Position numbers and translations under genes: made by a program. This document shows positions 5,290 to 12,316 of a stretch of DNA of 12,907 nucleotides, in pieces; position 1 is the stretch's first letter; each line of letters opens with the position of its first letter. A model generated the notes under the pieces. It was not told the origin of the DNA. It did not search any database and saw only the letters and a list, made by a program, of their open reading frames with translations. The DNA is taken from positions 1-12,907 of the forward strand of contig JAEZNV010000112.1 of the NCBI GenBank assembly GCA_023441725.1, given 5' to 3'. The stretch comes from Actinomycetes bacterium (GTDB taxonomy: Bacteria; Actinomycetota; Coriobacteriia; Coriobacteriales; Coriobacteriaceae).

Positions 5290-8169
5290 TTACTGCGCGT
5301 CGAGCTGCGCCTGACGCTCACGGTCACGCTTGAGCAGCGGCGCCAAGAACTTGCCCGTGTAGCTCTGCGAACATGCCGCGACCTGCTCGGGCGTGCCTGA
5401 GACCACGACGGTTCCGCCGCCATTGCCGCCCTCGGGGCCCATATCGATCAGGCGGTCGGCAACCTTGATGACATCAAGGTTGTGCTCGATCACCAGAACC
5501 GTGTTGCCCGCATCGACCAGGCGCTGCAACACGTCGAGCAGCTGGCGAACATCCTCAAAATGAAGGCCGGTTGTGGGCTCGTCCAAAATATAGAACGTCT
5601 TGCCTGTCTGACGACGATGAAGCTCCTTAGCGAGCTTCACGCGCTGTGCCTCGCCGCCCGAAAGCGTCGTAGCGGGCTGGCCCAAGCTCACGTAGCCCAG
5701 ACCCACGTCATATAGGGTCTGCAGTTTGCGCTTAATCTGCGGGATATTCCCAAAGAAAGCCAGTGCTTCGGTGACACTCATGTCGAGCACGTCCGAGATT
5801 GTCTTGCCGCGGTAGGTAACCTCGAGTGTCTCGCGGTTATAACGCTTGCCGCCACATACCTCACAGGGGACATAGATATCGGGAAGGAAGTGCATCTCGA
5901 TCTTGATCTGGCCATCGCCCTTGCACGCCTCGCAGCGACCGCCGCTTACGTTAAAGGAGAAACGTCCCGGCGAGTAGCCGCGCGCCTTCGACTCCGGCGT
6001 GCTTGCAAACAGCGCACGCAGATCATCCCACAGGCCAATATAGGTCGCAGGGTTCGAACGCGGCGTACGACCGATCGGCGACTGGTCGATATCGATTACC
6101 TTATCGATGCACTCGATGCCCTCAATCTTCTTGTACGGCCCCACGGGACGCGTCGAACGATGGATGGCATTCGTAAGCGCGGGCGCAATCGTATCGGTGA
6201 CCAGGGAGCTCTTGCCCGATCCCGAAACACCGGTAACGACTGTGAGCGTACCGAACTCAATCTTGGCGGTAACGTTTTTGAGGTTGTTAGCGCGGGCGCC
6301 CGTGATCTTAAGACAGCCGCGGCCGGGCTTGCGGCGCTCATCGGGCACGCGGATCATCCGCTTGCCGGTCAAATAGGCACCCGTCATGGAATCGGGGCAC
6401 GCCATGATATCGGCAGGCGTTCCCGCGGCGACCACGTTTCCGCCGTTAACGCCCGCACCGGGACCCATATCGATCACGTAGTCGGCAGCGCGAATTGTAT
6501 CTTCGTCGTGCTCGACGACGATAACGGTATTACCGATATCGCGCAAGCGCTCGAGCGTCTTGATCAGGCGCTCGTTATCGCGTTGGTGGAGACCGATCGA
6601 CGGCTCGTCCAGAATGTACAGAACGCCCATGAGGCCGGCGCCGATCTGCGTTGCCAGGCGAATGCGCTGGGCCTCACCGCCGGAAAGCGTCGCCGAGGCG
6701 CGATCGAGCGTCAGATAGTCGAGTCCGACATCGACCAGAAAACGCAGGCGCTCCAGGATTTCCTTGACGATGCGCCCGCCGATAAACTGCTGACGCTCGG
6801 TAAGCTCCAGGCCCTCAAAAAACTCGAGCGACTCGCGACACGACAGGCAGCAGACATCGTAAATGGACTTGCCGCCCACGGTGACGGCAAGCATCTCGGG
6901 ACGCAGGCGAGCACCGTGACAGCTCGAGCATGGCTCTTCGCGAATGTATTTCTCCAAGCGAGCTCTGGTGTTCTCGTTCGTCGTCTCGTTGTAGCGCTCG
7001 TACAGGATGTTGCGCACGCCCGAGAACTTAGTGTCCCACTGGCTGCGACGCCCATCGAGCTTTTGATAGTCGACCGAAATCTTCGTGTCGCCCATGCCAT
7101 CCAAAAACGCACGACGCACCCGCGGGGGCAGGTCCTCCCATGGCGTATCGGCACTCACCTTAAAGAGTTTGCAGACCGCAGCAAAAATCTGCGGATAATA
7201 GTTGGAATTGCCGAACAGGCTGCCAAAAACTCCGTCGGCAATCGACTTTGAGGGGTCTTCAATCAGCGCCTCGGCATCGACTGTCTTTTTAAAGCCCAGG
7301 CCATCGCACTCGGGACATGCACCATAGGGCGCGTTGAACGAGAAATCGCGCGGCTGCAGGTCGTCGATGGAATGCCCGTGCTCCGGGCACGCCAGTGCCA
7401 GCGAATACTCCAGCAGCTCGCCCTCGGTTCCCTCGGGAGCGTCGCGGTCGGGCAGCATGTACACGTTCACGTTACCGTGCGCCAGTGCCGTCGCCTGCTC
7501 AACGGACTCGGCAATGCGACCCAGGGAGTTCTCTCGAATCACGATACGGTCGACCACGACCTCAATGTCGTGTTTGAACTTCTTGTCCAGGTCGATAGGG
7601 TCGTCAAGCGAGCGCACCTCGCCGTCGACGCGCACACGGCTAAAGCCCTCCGCACGCAGGTCCTCAAACAGCTTGGCATATTCGCCCTTGCGTCCACGAA
7701 CCACCGGCGCCAACACAAACGCGCGACGGCCCTCCCCCGCCGCCAGCACCTTATCGGCGACCTGATCGGTCGTCTGGCGCTCAATGACGCGACCGCACTC
7801 AGGACAGTGCGGCGTTCCCACGCGAGCAAACAGCAGACGCAGATAGTCGTAAATCTCGGTTACGGTGCCCACCGTCGAGCGTGGGTTTTTGGACGTTGTC
7901 TTCTGATCGATCGACACAGCCGGCGACAGGCCGTCAATCGAGTCCAGATCGGGCTTGTCCATCTGGCCCAAAAACTGACGCGCATAGCTCGAAAGGCTCT
8001 CGACGTAACGGCGCTGGCCCTCGGCATAGATGGTATCGAACGCCAGTGAGCTCTTGCCCGATCCGGAAAGACCGGTTATGACCACGAGCTGGTCACGCGG
8101 AATGGAAACATCGATATCGCGCAGGTTATGCTCGCGCGCGCCGCGAATAACGATAGAAGAATCAGACAT
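5290..8169 (-). CDS. uvrA: Excinuclease ABC subunit A (UvrA), damage-recognition ATPase
   Basis: UvrA dimers scan DNA for lesions and load UvrB. The 959-residue protein is full length with two ABC ATPase modules. Walker A motifs are GLSGSGKS (33-40) and GVSGSGKS (647-654), ABC signatures LSGGEAQ are at 495 and 836, and Walker B strands are LYILDEP (517-523) and ILDEP (861-865). Zinc sites are C261/H264 with C285/C288, C414/C417, and the C-terminal C746/C749-C769/C772 finger that contacts damaged DNA. The family signature TSKNPRSTVGTVTEIYDYLRLL is at about 92-113. The ATG at 8169 has AAGGAG about 6 nt upstream, with a second AGGAGG just before it. The gene is monocistronic by appearance: a stem-loop follows it and a divergent control region with a LexA-type box precedes it, so SOS induction is likely. 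Confidence 0.98.
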   Translation of the reverse strand: MSDSSIVIRGAREHNLRDIDVSIPRDQLVVITGLSGSGKSSLAFDTIYAEGQRRYVESLSSYARQFLGQMDKPDLDSIDGLSPAVSIDQKTTSKNPRSTVGTVTEIYDYLRLLFARVGTPHCPECGRVIERQTTDQVADKVLAAGEGRRAFVLAPVVRGRKGEYAKLFEDLRAEGFSRVRVDGEVRSLDDPIDLDKKFKHDIEVVVDRIVIRENSLGRIAESVEQATALAHGNVNVYMLPDRDAPEGTEGELLEYSLALACPEHGHSIDDLQPRDFSFNAPYGACPECDGLGFKKTVDAEALIEDPSKSIADGVFGSLFGNSNYYPQIFAAVCKLFKVSADTPWEDLPPRVRRAFLDGMGDTKISVDYQKLDGRRSQWDTKFSGVRNILYERYNETTNENTRARLEKYIREEPCSSCHGARLRPEMLAVTVGGKSIYDVCCLSCRESLEFFEGLELTERQQFIGGRIVKEILERLRFLVDVGLDYLTLDRASATLSGGEAQRIRLATQIGAGLMGVLYILDEPSIGLHQRDNERLIKTLERLRDIGNTVIVVEHDEDTIRAADYVIDMGPGAGVNGGNVVAAGTPADIMACPDSMTGAYLTGKRMIRVPDERRKPGRGCLKITGARANNLKNVTAKIEFGTLTVVTGVSGSGKSSLVTDTIAPALTNAIHRSTRPVGPYKKIEGIECIDKVIDIDQSPIGRTPRSNPATYIGLWDDLRALFASTPESKARGYSPGRFSFNVSGGRCEACKGDGQIKIEMHFLPDIYVPCEVCGGKRYNRETLEVTYRGKTISDVLDMSVTEALAFFGNIPQIKRKLQTLYDVGLGYVSLGQPATTLSGGEAQRVKLAKELHRRQTGKTFYILDEPTTGLHFEDVRQLLDVLQRLVDAGNTVLVIEHNLDVIKVADRLIDMGPEGGNGGGTVVVSGTPEQVAACSQSYTGKFLAPLLKRDRERQAQLDAQ

Positions 8170-8212
8170 GGAAGCTCCTTGCCTCCTACAACTTCAAATC
8201 ACACTGACGATG

Positions 8213-8218
8213 AGTTTA
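8213..8218 (-). promoter_or_regulatory. Candidate -10 of uvrA
   Basis: Read leftward, TAAACT lies 44 bp before the uvrA ATG. No good -35 is found at the proper distance. An alternative -10, TATTAC, lies at 8244-8249. Either choice leaves the LexA-like box within the promoter or at its start point. Confidence 0.3.
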
Positions 8219-8230
8219 GCGCACTCGACG

Positions 8231-8244
8231 CGCACAGATGTTCG
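8231..8244. promoter_or_regulatory. LexA (SOS) box candidate upstream of uvrA
   Basis: CGCACAGATGTTCG matches the Gram-positive/actinobacterial SOS consensus CGAACRNRYGTTYG at every defined position but one (A to C at position 3). One half-site, GTTCG, is perfect. It lies about 62 bp before the uvrA start, in a gene that is SOS-regulated in many bacteria. The other strand reads CGAACATCTGTGCG. LexA itself is not encoded in the window. Confidence 0.65.
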
Positions 8245-8343
8245 TAATACAAGATTCGCAGACCTTTTGCGTTGTCTGACGCCGCAGGCCGCACGCTCGG
8301 TCCGTACTTTCGAATACTGTCGATCGCCTACCACGCATCATAA

Positions 8344-8428
8344 ATGACTCCCGCTCGCAAACGAGGGTACAATGACGCTCGTGTCACACCGCGGGGCTCC
8401 GGCCCCAACATATACAAAGGAGTCAAAC
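8344..8428 (+). promoter_or_regulatory. Promoter and leader of mrp, with a leader hairpin
   Basis: TACAAT (8368-8373, 5 of 6 to the -10 consensus) is preceded by ATGACT (8344-8349) at 18 bp. The expected start is near 8380. The leader then holds GGGGC-TCCG-GCCCC (8393-8406), a 5-bp GC stem with a 4-nt loop, followed by an A-rich stretch and the AAAGGAG ribosome binding site. There is no U-run after the stem, so it is not a terminator. It may protect the mRNA 5' end or be incidental. Confidence 0.5.
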
Positions 8429-9259
8429 ATGGGTTGCGAGCACGCACAGGCAGCCGGCGGGCAAACGTCGCCGTCGCAATTTGAGGAAAATACGCTGTCC
8501 GAGGTCAAGCGCGTTATCGCCGTGCTTTCCGGCAAGGGCGGCGTCGGCAAGTCATTCGTCACCGGCGCCATCGCCACGGAGCTTTCCCGCCACGGTCACA
8601 AGGTCGGCGTCCTCGATGCCGATATTACCGGCCCCTCTATCCCTAAGATGTTCGGTATGAGCGGACGTCACGTCCATGCCCTCGGCAACCTTATGCTGCC
8701 CGAAATCTCCGAGCACGGCGTCAAGGTTATGAGCTCTAACCTGCTGCTCCAAAACGAAACCGACCCCGTCCTCTGGCGCGGTCCGGTTATCGCGGGTGCC
8801 ATCAGGCAGTTCTGGAGCGAAACCTCATGGGGCCCCATCGACTACCTGCTGGTCGACATGCCTCCGGGAACGGGCGACGTCGCCCTCACGGTCTTCCAGT
8901 CGCTGCCCGTCGATGGCATCGTCATCGTCACGAGCCCGCAGGATCTGGTCTCGATGATTGTCGCCAAGGCGGTCAACATGGCCGAGAAGATGAACGTGCC
9001 CATTTTGGGAATCGTCGAAAACATGAGCTATATCGAGTGCCCCGATTGCGGCAAGAAGATCGAAGTCTTTGGCAAGAGCAAGCTCCCCGAGGTCGCCGAG
9101 CGTTACAACCTCGAGATCCTAGGGCAGCTTCCCATCAATCCGGCACTCGCCGAGGCTTGCGACAAGGGCGAGGTTGAGACCGCACTGCCCGACGGTATGC
9201 TGCCCCAAGCCGTCTCTGCCGTCGAGGCCATTGCCCCGCACGAGACCGCCGAGGCCTAA
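8429..9259 (+). CDS. mrp: Mrp/ApbC/NBP35-family iron-sulfur carrier ATPase
   Basis: This P-loop ATPase family binds and transfers Fe-S clusters to apo-proteins in the cytoplasm. The 276-residue protein has the deviant Walker A SGKGGVGKS (34-42), DADITGPS (63-70), the family-defining DMPPGTGD (143-150) and the C-terminal cluster-binding CPDC (204-207) of the dimer interface, ahead of PINPALAEACDKG. The N terminus has a single Cys (MGCEHA) and lacks the four-cysteine motif of eukaryotic Nbp35. The chosen ATG has AAAGGAG 6 nt upstream. An in-frame ATG at 8372 would overlap the -10 element and add an unconserved 19-residue tail. Directly joined to the flavoprotein gene downstream (TAA then GTG, no gap), so the two are probably co-transcribed. 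Confidence 0.94.
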   Translation: MGCEHAQAAGGQTSPSQFEENTLSEVKRVIAVLSGKGGVGKSFVTGAIATELSRHGHKVGVLDADITGPSIPKMFGMSGRHVHALGNLMLPEISEHGVKVMSSNLLLQNETDPVLWRGPVIAGAIRQFWSETSWGPIDYLLVDMPPGTGDVALTVFQSLPVDGIVIVTSPQDLVSMIVAKAVNMAEKMNVPILGIVENMSYIECPDCGKKIEVFGKSKLPEVAERYNLEILGQLPINPALAEACDKGEVETALPDGMLPQAVSAVEAIAPHETAEA

Positions 9260-10531
9260 GTGAACGCAAACGCCTCCTATGACGTCTTGGTAATCGGCGG
9301 CGGGGCCTCGGGTCTCGCCGCCGCCATTACGGCCGCACGCGCAGGCAAAAGCGCCTGCATCGTTGAGCGCGATGTTGCCTGCGGCCTTAAACTCCTTGCG
9401 ACCGGCAACGGCCGCTGCAACCTTTCCAACGAATCAATTGATTTCCAGCGGTACAACCGCCCCGCATTCGTCGAATCCGTCATGGGTCCCCAGCCCGAGC
9501 AAGAGCTCGGCAGTTTCTTCTCCTCGCTGGGCATCATGACGACCTCCGAGGAGGGCCGGCTGTATCCGCGCTCCCTTCGTGCCGAATCGGTGCGCGATGC
9601 GCTTCTCAACGCTTGCAACCGCCTGGGTATCACCTTGATTTGTGGAGCAAACGTTGCCTCGGCATTCAAAGCCCCCGAGGGCTGGGCACTCCAAATAGAC
9701 CGTCCCGCGCGAGCACTCAAGGCAAAAAAGCACGACGACCGAAAATCGGAGGTCCGCTCGCTTCGGAAGGCGCTCGCCGACACCCCTCGCACGAACGAGA
9801 CGCTGCAGGCAAAGGCCGTAATTATCGCTACGGGCGGCAACCCTGTCGAAATCGCGAAGACGTTCAATCTTTCCCTCACACCGCAGCATCCCGTCCTCTG
9901 CCCTGTGTCGGCATCAGTCTTCGGCGACCAGACTGCGCTTAAGACACTGGATGGCCTGCGCGTCCGCGCCCGTTTGACGCTCACCCGCAATCACGAGGAG
10001 CTCTGGCGCGAAGACGGCGAAGTGCTCTTCCGAACCTTTGGCATCTCGGGCGTTGCCGCCTTTAACCTCTCCCGTCGCGTCCAGCGCGGCGACACGATTC
10101 TGCTCGACGTTTTTCCCGACCTCTCCAAAGACGAGTTGCTCGATATGCTCAGCCAGCGAGTTGCGTTGCTCGGCGGCTTTTCACCCCGCGACCCCCGCTG
10201 GCTCGACGGCATGCTCGCCCCGCAGTTCTCTCACGTTGTCTGCACCGCATTCGAACAGTGCCACCCCGGGTCGTACGACGTCATCCATCTGGTCTCAATC
10301 CTCAAGCACTTTAAGATGCTCGTCGAGGGAACGACAGAGGAGCGTTCGGCCCAGGTCACGCGCGGCGGCGTGCCCATCGAGAGCGTCTCAGCTCCCAACC
10401 TCTGCGTGAGCAACGCGGCAGACGCCCCACTTTACATCTGTGGCGAGGCGCTCGACATCGATGCCGATTGCGGCGGTTTCAACCTTGCATGGGCTTGGAT
10501 CTCGGGTATTCGCGCTGCAAGCAGCCTATAG
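9260..10531 (+). CDS. HI0933/YhiN (BaiN-like) family NAD(P)/FAD-dependent oxidoreductase
   Basis: A 423-residue flavoprotein of a widespread family (Pfam HI0933_like) whose usual substrate is unknown. The FAD-binding Rossmann motif GGGASG is at 13-18, the family signature GLKLLATGNGRCNLSN at 42-57, and YPRSLRAESVRDAL at 102-115. VIIATGGNP is at 188-195, VTRGGV at 366-371, and the second FAD-contact block ICGEALDIDADCGGFN runs from 393. Members are often auto-named BaiN after a Clostridium scindens bile-acid enzyme; nothing here shows that activity. The start is GTG immediately after the mrp stop, with GAGG 5 nt before it. Residues about 148-182 form a hydrophilic, Lys/Arg-rich insertion where family members usually have a short turn. 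The coupling to mrp suggests a shared role, perhaps redox or Fe-S related, but this is inference. Confidence 0.9.
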   Translation: MNANASYDVLVIGGGASGLAAAITAARAGKSACIVERDVACGLKLLATGNGRCNLSNESIDFQRYNRPAFVESVMGPQPEQELGSFFSSLGIMTTSEEGRLYPRSLRAESVRDALLNACNRLGITLICGANVASAFKAPEGWALQIDRPARALKAKKHDDRKSEVRSLRKALADTPRTNETLQAKAVIIATGGNPVEIAKTFNLSLTPQHPVLCPVSASVFGDQTALKTLDGLRVRARLTLTRNHEELWREDGEVLFRTFGISGVAAFNLSRRVQRGDTILLDVFPDLSKDELLDMLSQRVALLGGFSPRDPRWLDGMLAPQFSHVVCTAFEQCHPGSYDVIHLVSILKHFKMLVEGTTEERSAQVTRGGVPIESVSAPNLCVSNAADAPLYICGEALDIDADCGGFNLAWAWISGIRAASSL

Positions 10532-10541
10532 CCGCGCAGTC

Positions 10542-10547
10542 TATAAT
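10542..10547 (+). promoter_or_regulatory. Perfect -10 (TATAAT) for the FAD dehydrogenase gene
   Basis: TATAAT lies 64 bp before the ATG at 10611 and just after the stop of the preceding gene. No recognisable -35 occurs 16-18 bp upstream, since that stretch is still coding sequence. Transcription would start near 10554, only a few bases before a strong hairpin. Confidence 0.5.
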
Positions 10548-10560
10548 CAAAACGCATTCG

Positions 10561-10592
10561 GGCCGTCTGGGACACCGGGCGGCCTCTTTCTT
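10561..10592 (+). terminator. GC-rich hairpin with U-rich tail between two flavoprotein genes
   Basis: GGCCGTCTGG (10561-10570) pairs with CCGGGCGGCC (10575-10584) over 10 bp, including two G-U pairs, with loop GACA. TCTTTCTT follows. This fits an intrinsic terminator for the mrp-flavoprotein transcript, 30 nt past its stop. It lies downstream of the TATAAT at 10542, so it would also be in the leader of the next gene and might attenuate it. Confidence 0.6.
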
Positions 10593-10610
10593 GCATCTAA
10601 GGAGACCTCG

Positions 10611-12251
10611 ATGATCGAAATCACCCAAGTCCACGCGTCACTCGATGAGGCCGGCGACGAAACCGCCTGCCTTGCTATTGGTAGACGCGCCGTCAAACGA
10701 GCCCTGCGATGCGAGGATTCCCAGATTAAAGCCATTGAGCTCCATCGCAAGTCAATCGACGCCCGTAAAAAGCGAGATGTCCATTTTATTTTGAGCTTTC
10801 GAGTCGAGCTGACAAGCTCCCGACTCGAGCAGGAGGTGGTCGACCGCGTCGCCGAGTGCGACCGCTCGCGCATCCGCATGGTAGACGGCGAGGCTCCTTC
10901 ATTCCCCAACCCTGTCCCAAATGCACCCAAGGGGCGTCCCGTCGTTGTCGGCGCCGGTTGCGCCGGTCTCTTCGCCGCCCTGACCCTTGCCGAAGCGGGC
11001 CTTAAACCCCTGCTCATCGAGCGCGGCGACCCCGCGCTTCGCCGCTCGGAAGCGATTGATCTCTTTCTTAAGGAGCGTATCCTCGACCCCGACAGCAATA
11101 TCCAATTTGGCCTGGGCGGCGCAGGGACCTTCTCGGACGGCAAGCTCAACACGGGAACCAAGAATCCTGCCCATCGGCTGATTCTTGAGACCTTCGTCGA
11201 AGCTGGCTCACCTCGCGACATCCTGTGGGACGCCAAGCCGCACATTGGCTCCGACATCCTCCCCACCGTCGTCACCAACATTTCCCAGCGCATCGAGCAG
11301 CTCGGTGGAACCGTCCGCTATCGAACAAGGCTCGTCAATATTCGAACCGATGGATCTGGCGCCATCACCGGCGTCGATGTCCAACCGCCCCAAGAAACCA
11401 CAAGCGAGACAATCGCCACAAAGCACCTCATTCTCGCCTGCGGCCATTCCGCCCGCGACGTATTCGAGCTTCTCAAAGAACATAACGTTGCCCTCGCGCA
11501 AAAGACCTTTGCCATGGGTGTGCGCATCGAGCATCCTCAGCGCGACATCGACCGTGCCCAATATGGCCCTTCGGCGGGGCACCCGGCACTCGGAGCAGCC
11601 CCCTACAAGCTTGTCGCCCATCTCCCCAACGGCCGCAGTGTGTTCTCGTTTTGCATGTGCCCCGGAGGACAGGTTGTCGCGGCCTCTTCCGAGCAAGGCC
11701 ATCTGTGCGTCAACGGCGCCAGCCTCAATGCCCGCGACGGGCGCAACGCGAATGCCGCCTTACTCGTTAACGTCACACCTGACGACCTTCCCGGCGATGA
11801 TCCGCTCGCAGGCATTGAGCTCCAGCGCGCCTGCGAGCGAGCCGCTTATCGCCTGGGCGGCTCCAACTGGAACGCGCCGGCACAGCTCGTCGGAGATTTC
11901 CTTGCTAGACGCGCCAGCACGGCACCCGGAAAGGTAAAACCGACCTATCCACTTGGCGTGACCTGGACGGCGATCGACGATGCCCTCCCGCAGCATATCG
12001 TCGAATCGCTTCGTTTGGGAATCCCCCTGCTCGGTAAGAAACTGCGTGGCTATGACCGCCCCGATGCGGTCCTCACTGGCGTGGAGACGCGTTCGAGCTC
12101 CCCGGTCACCGTCACCCGCGATCGAACATGCCACGCCGTGTCGACTCCGGGCCTTTACCCTTGCGGCGAGGGTGCCGGATATGCCGGCGGCATCATGAGT
12201 GCCGCCACCGATGGCATCCGTTGCGCTGAGGCGCTGATAGCAGACCTCTAG
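10611..12251 (+). CDS. COG2509-type FAD-dependent dehydrogenase, function unknown
   Basis: A 546-residue protein of the uncharacterised FAD-dependent dehydrogenase group. Residues 1-95 form a small N-terminal domain, with basic-rich IELHRKSIDARKKRDVHF and FRVEL, that precedes the FAD domain in this family. FAD-binding GAGCAG is at 114-119 with the FAD-ribose acidic residue in LLIERGD (135-140). The family hallmark FGLGGAGTFSDGKLNTGTKN is at 167-186, FSFCMCPGGQVVAASSE at 345-361, and the C-terminal FAD block GEGAGYAGGIMSAATDG at 519-535. The physiological substrate is unknown. I chose the ATG at 10611 because AAGGAG lies 6 nt before it and the family domain begins there. The longer in-frame reading from 10440 overlaps the previous gene. 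It probably has its own promoter (TATAAT at 10542). Confidence 0.9.
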   Translation: MIEITQVHASLDEAGDETACLAIGRRAVKRALRCEDSQIKAIELHRKSIDARKKRDVHFILSFRVELTSSRLEQEVVDRVAECDRSRIRMVDGEAPSFPNPVPNAPKGRPVVVGAGCAGLFAALTLAEAGLKPLLIERGDPALRRSEAIDLFLKERILDPDSNIQFGLGGAGTFSDGKLNTGTKNPAHRLILETFVEAGSPRDILWDAKPHIGSDILPTVVTNISQRIEQLGGTVRYRTRLVNIRTDGSGAITGVDVQPPQETTSETIATKHLILACGHSARDVFELLKEHNVALAQKTFAMGVRIEHPQRDIDRAQYGPSAGHPALGAAPYKLVAHLPNGRSVFSFCMCPGGQVVAASSEQGHLCVNGASLNARDGRNANAALLVNVTPDDLPGDDPLAGIELQRACERAAYRLGGSNWNAPAQLVGDFLARRASTAPGKVKPTYPLGVTWTAIDDALPQHIVESLRLGIPLLGKKLRGYDRPDAVLTGVETRSSSPVTVTRDRTCHAVSTPGLYPCGEGAGYAGGIMSAATDGIRCAEALIADL

Positions 12252-12277
12252 TGCACGAACTCCCGCGTCCAAACGAC

Positions 12278-12313
12278 ACAGGCCCCGAGCTCCACAGGGA
12301 ACTCGGGGCCTGT
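12278..12313. terminator. Shared stem-loop terminator between convergent genes
   Basis: ACAGGCCCCGAG (12278-12289) and CTCGGGGCCTGT (12302-12313) form a perfect 12-bp GC-rich stem. The 12-nt loop can add three more pairs (TCC with GGA around ACAG). It starts 27 nt past the FAD dehydrogenase stop and 4 nt past the uvrB stop on the other strand, so it can serve both. The flanking T-tracts are short (TTCGCTACTT rightward, GTCGTTT leftward). Confidence 0.75.
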
Positions 12314-12316
12314 TCG

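Noticed and set aside
5890..7251. 453-codon open frame on the + strand opposite uvrA
   Set aside because: Shadow of the well-conserved uvrA coding strand; low-complexity, Arg/Ala/Leu-rich product without motifs.
7306..7389. UvrA first zinc site has CPEH instead of CPxC
   Set aside because: A His in this place is, as far as I recall, usual in actinobacterial UvrA (for example CPNGH in mycobacteria), so it is a lineage trait rather than a defect.
9260..10531. Bile-acid metabolism gene (baiN)
   Set aside because: The protein belongs to the broad HI0933 family from which that name spreads by automatic annotation. No other bai genes are nearby, so a bile-acid role is not supported.
10440..10610. 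57-residue extension of the FAD dehydrogenase
   Set aside because: It overlaps the end of the previous gene and runs through a promoter and hairpin. The ATG at 10611 has a strong ribosome binding site and the right family start.
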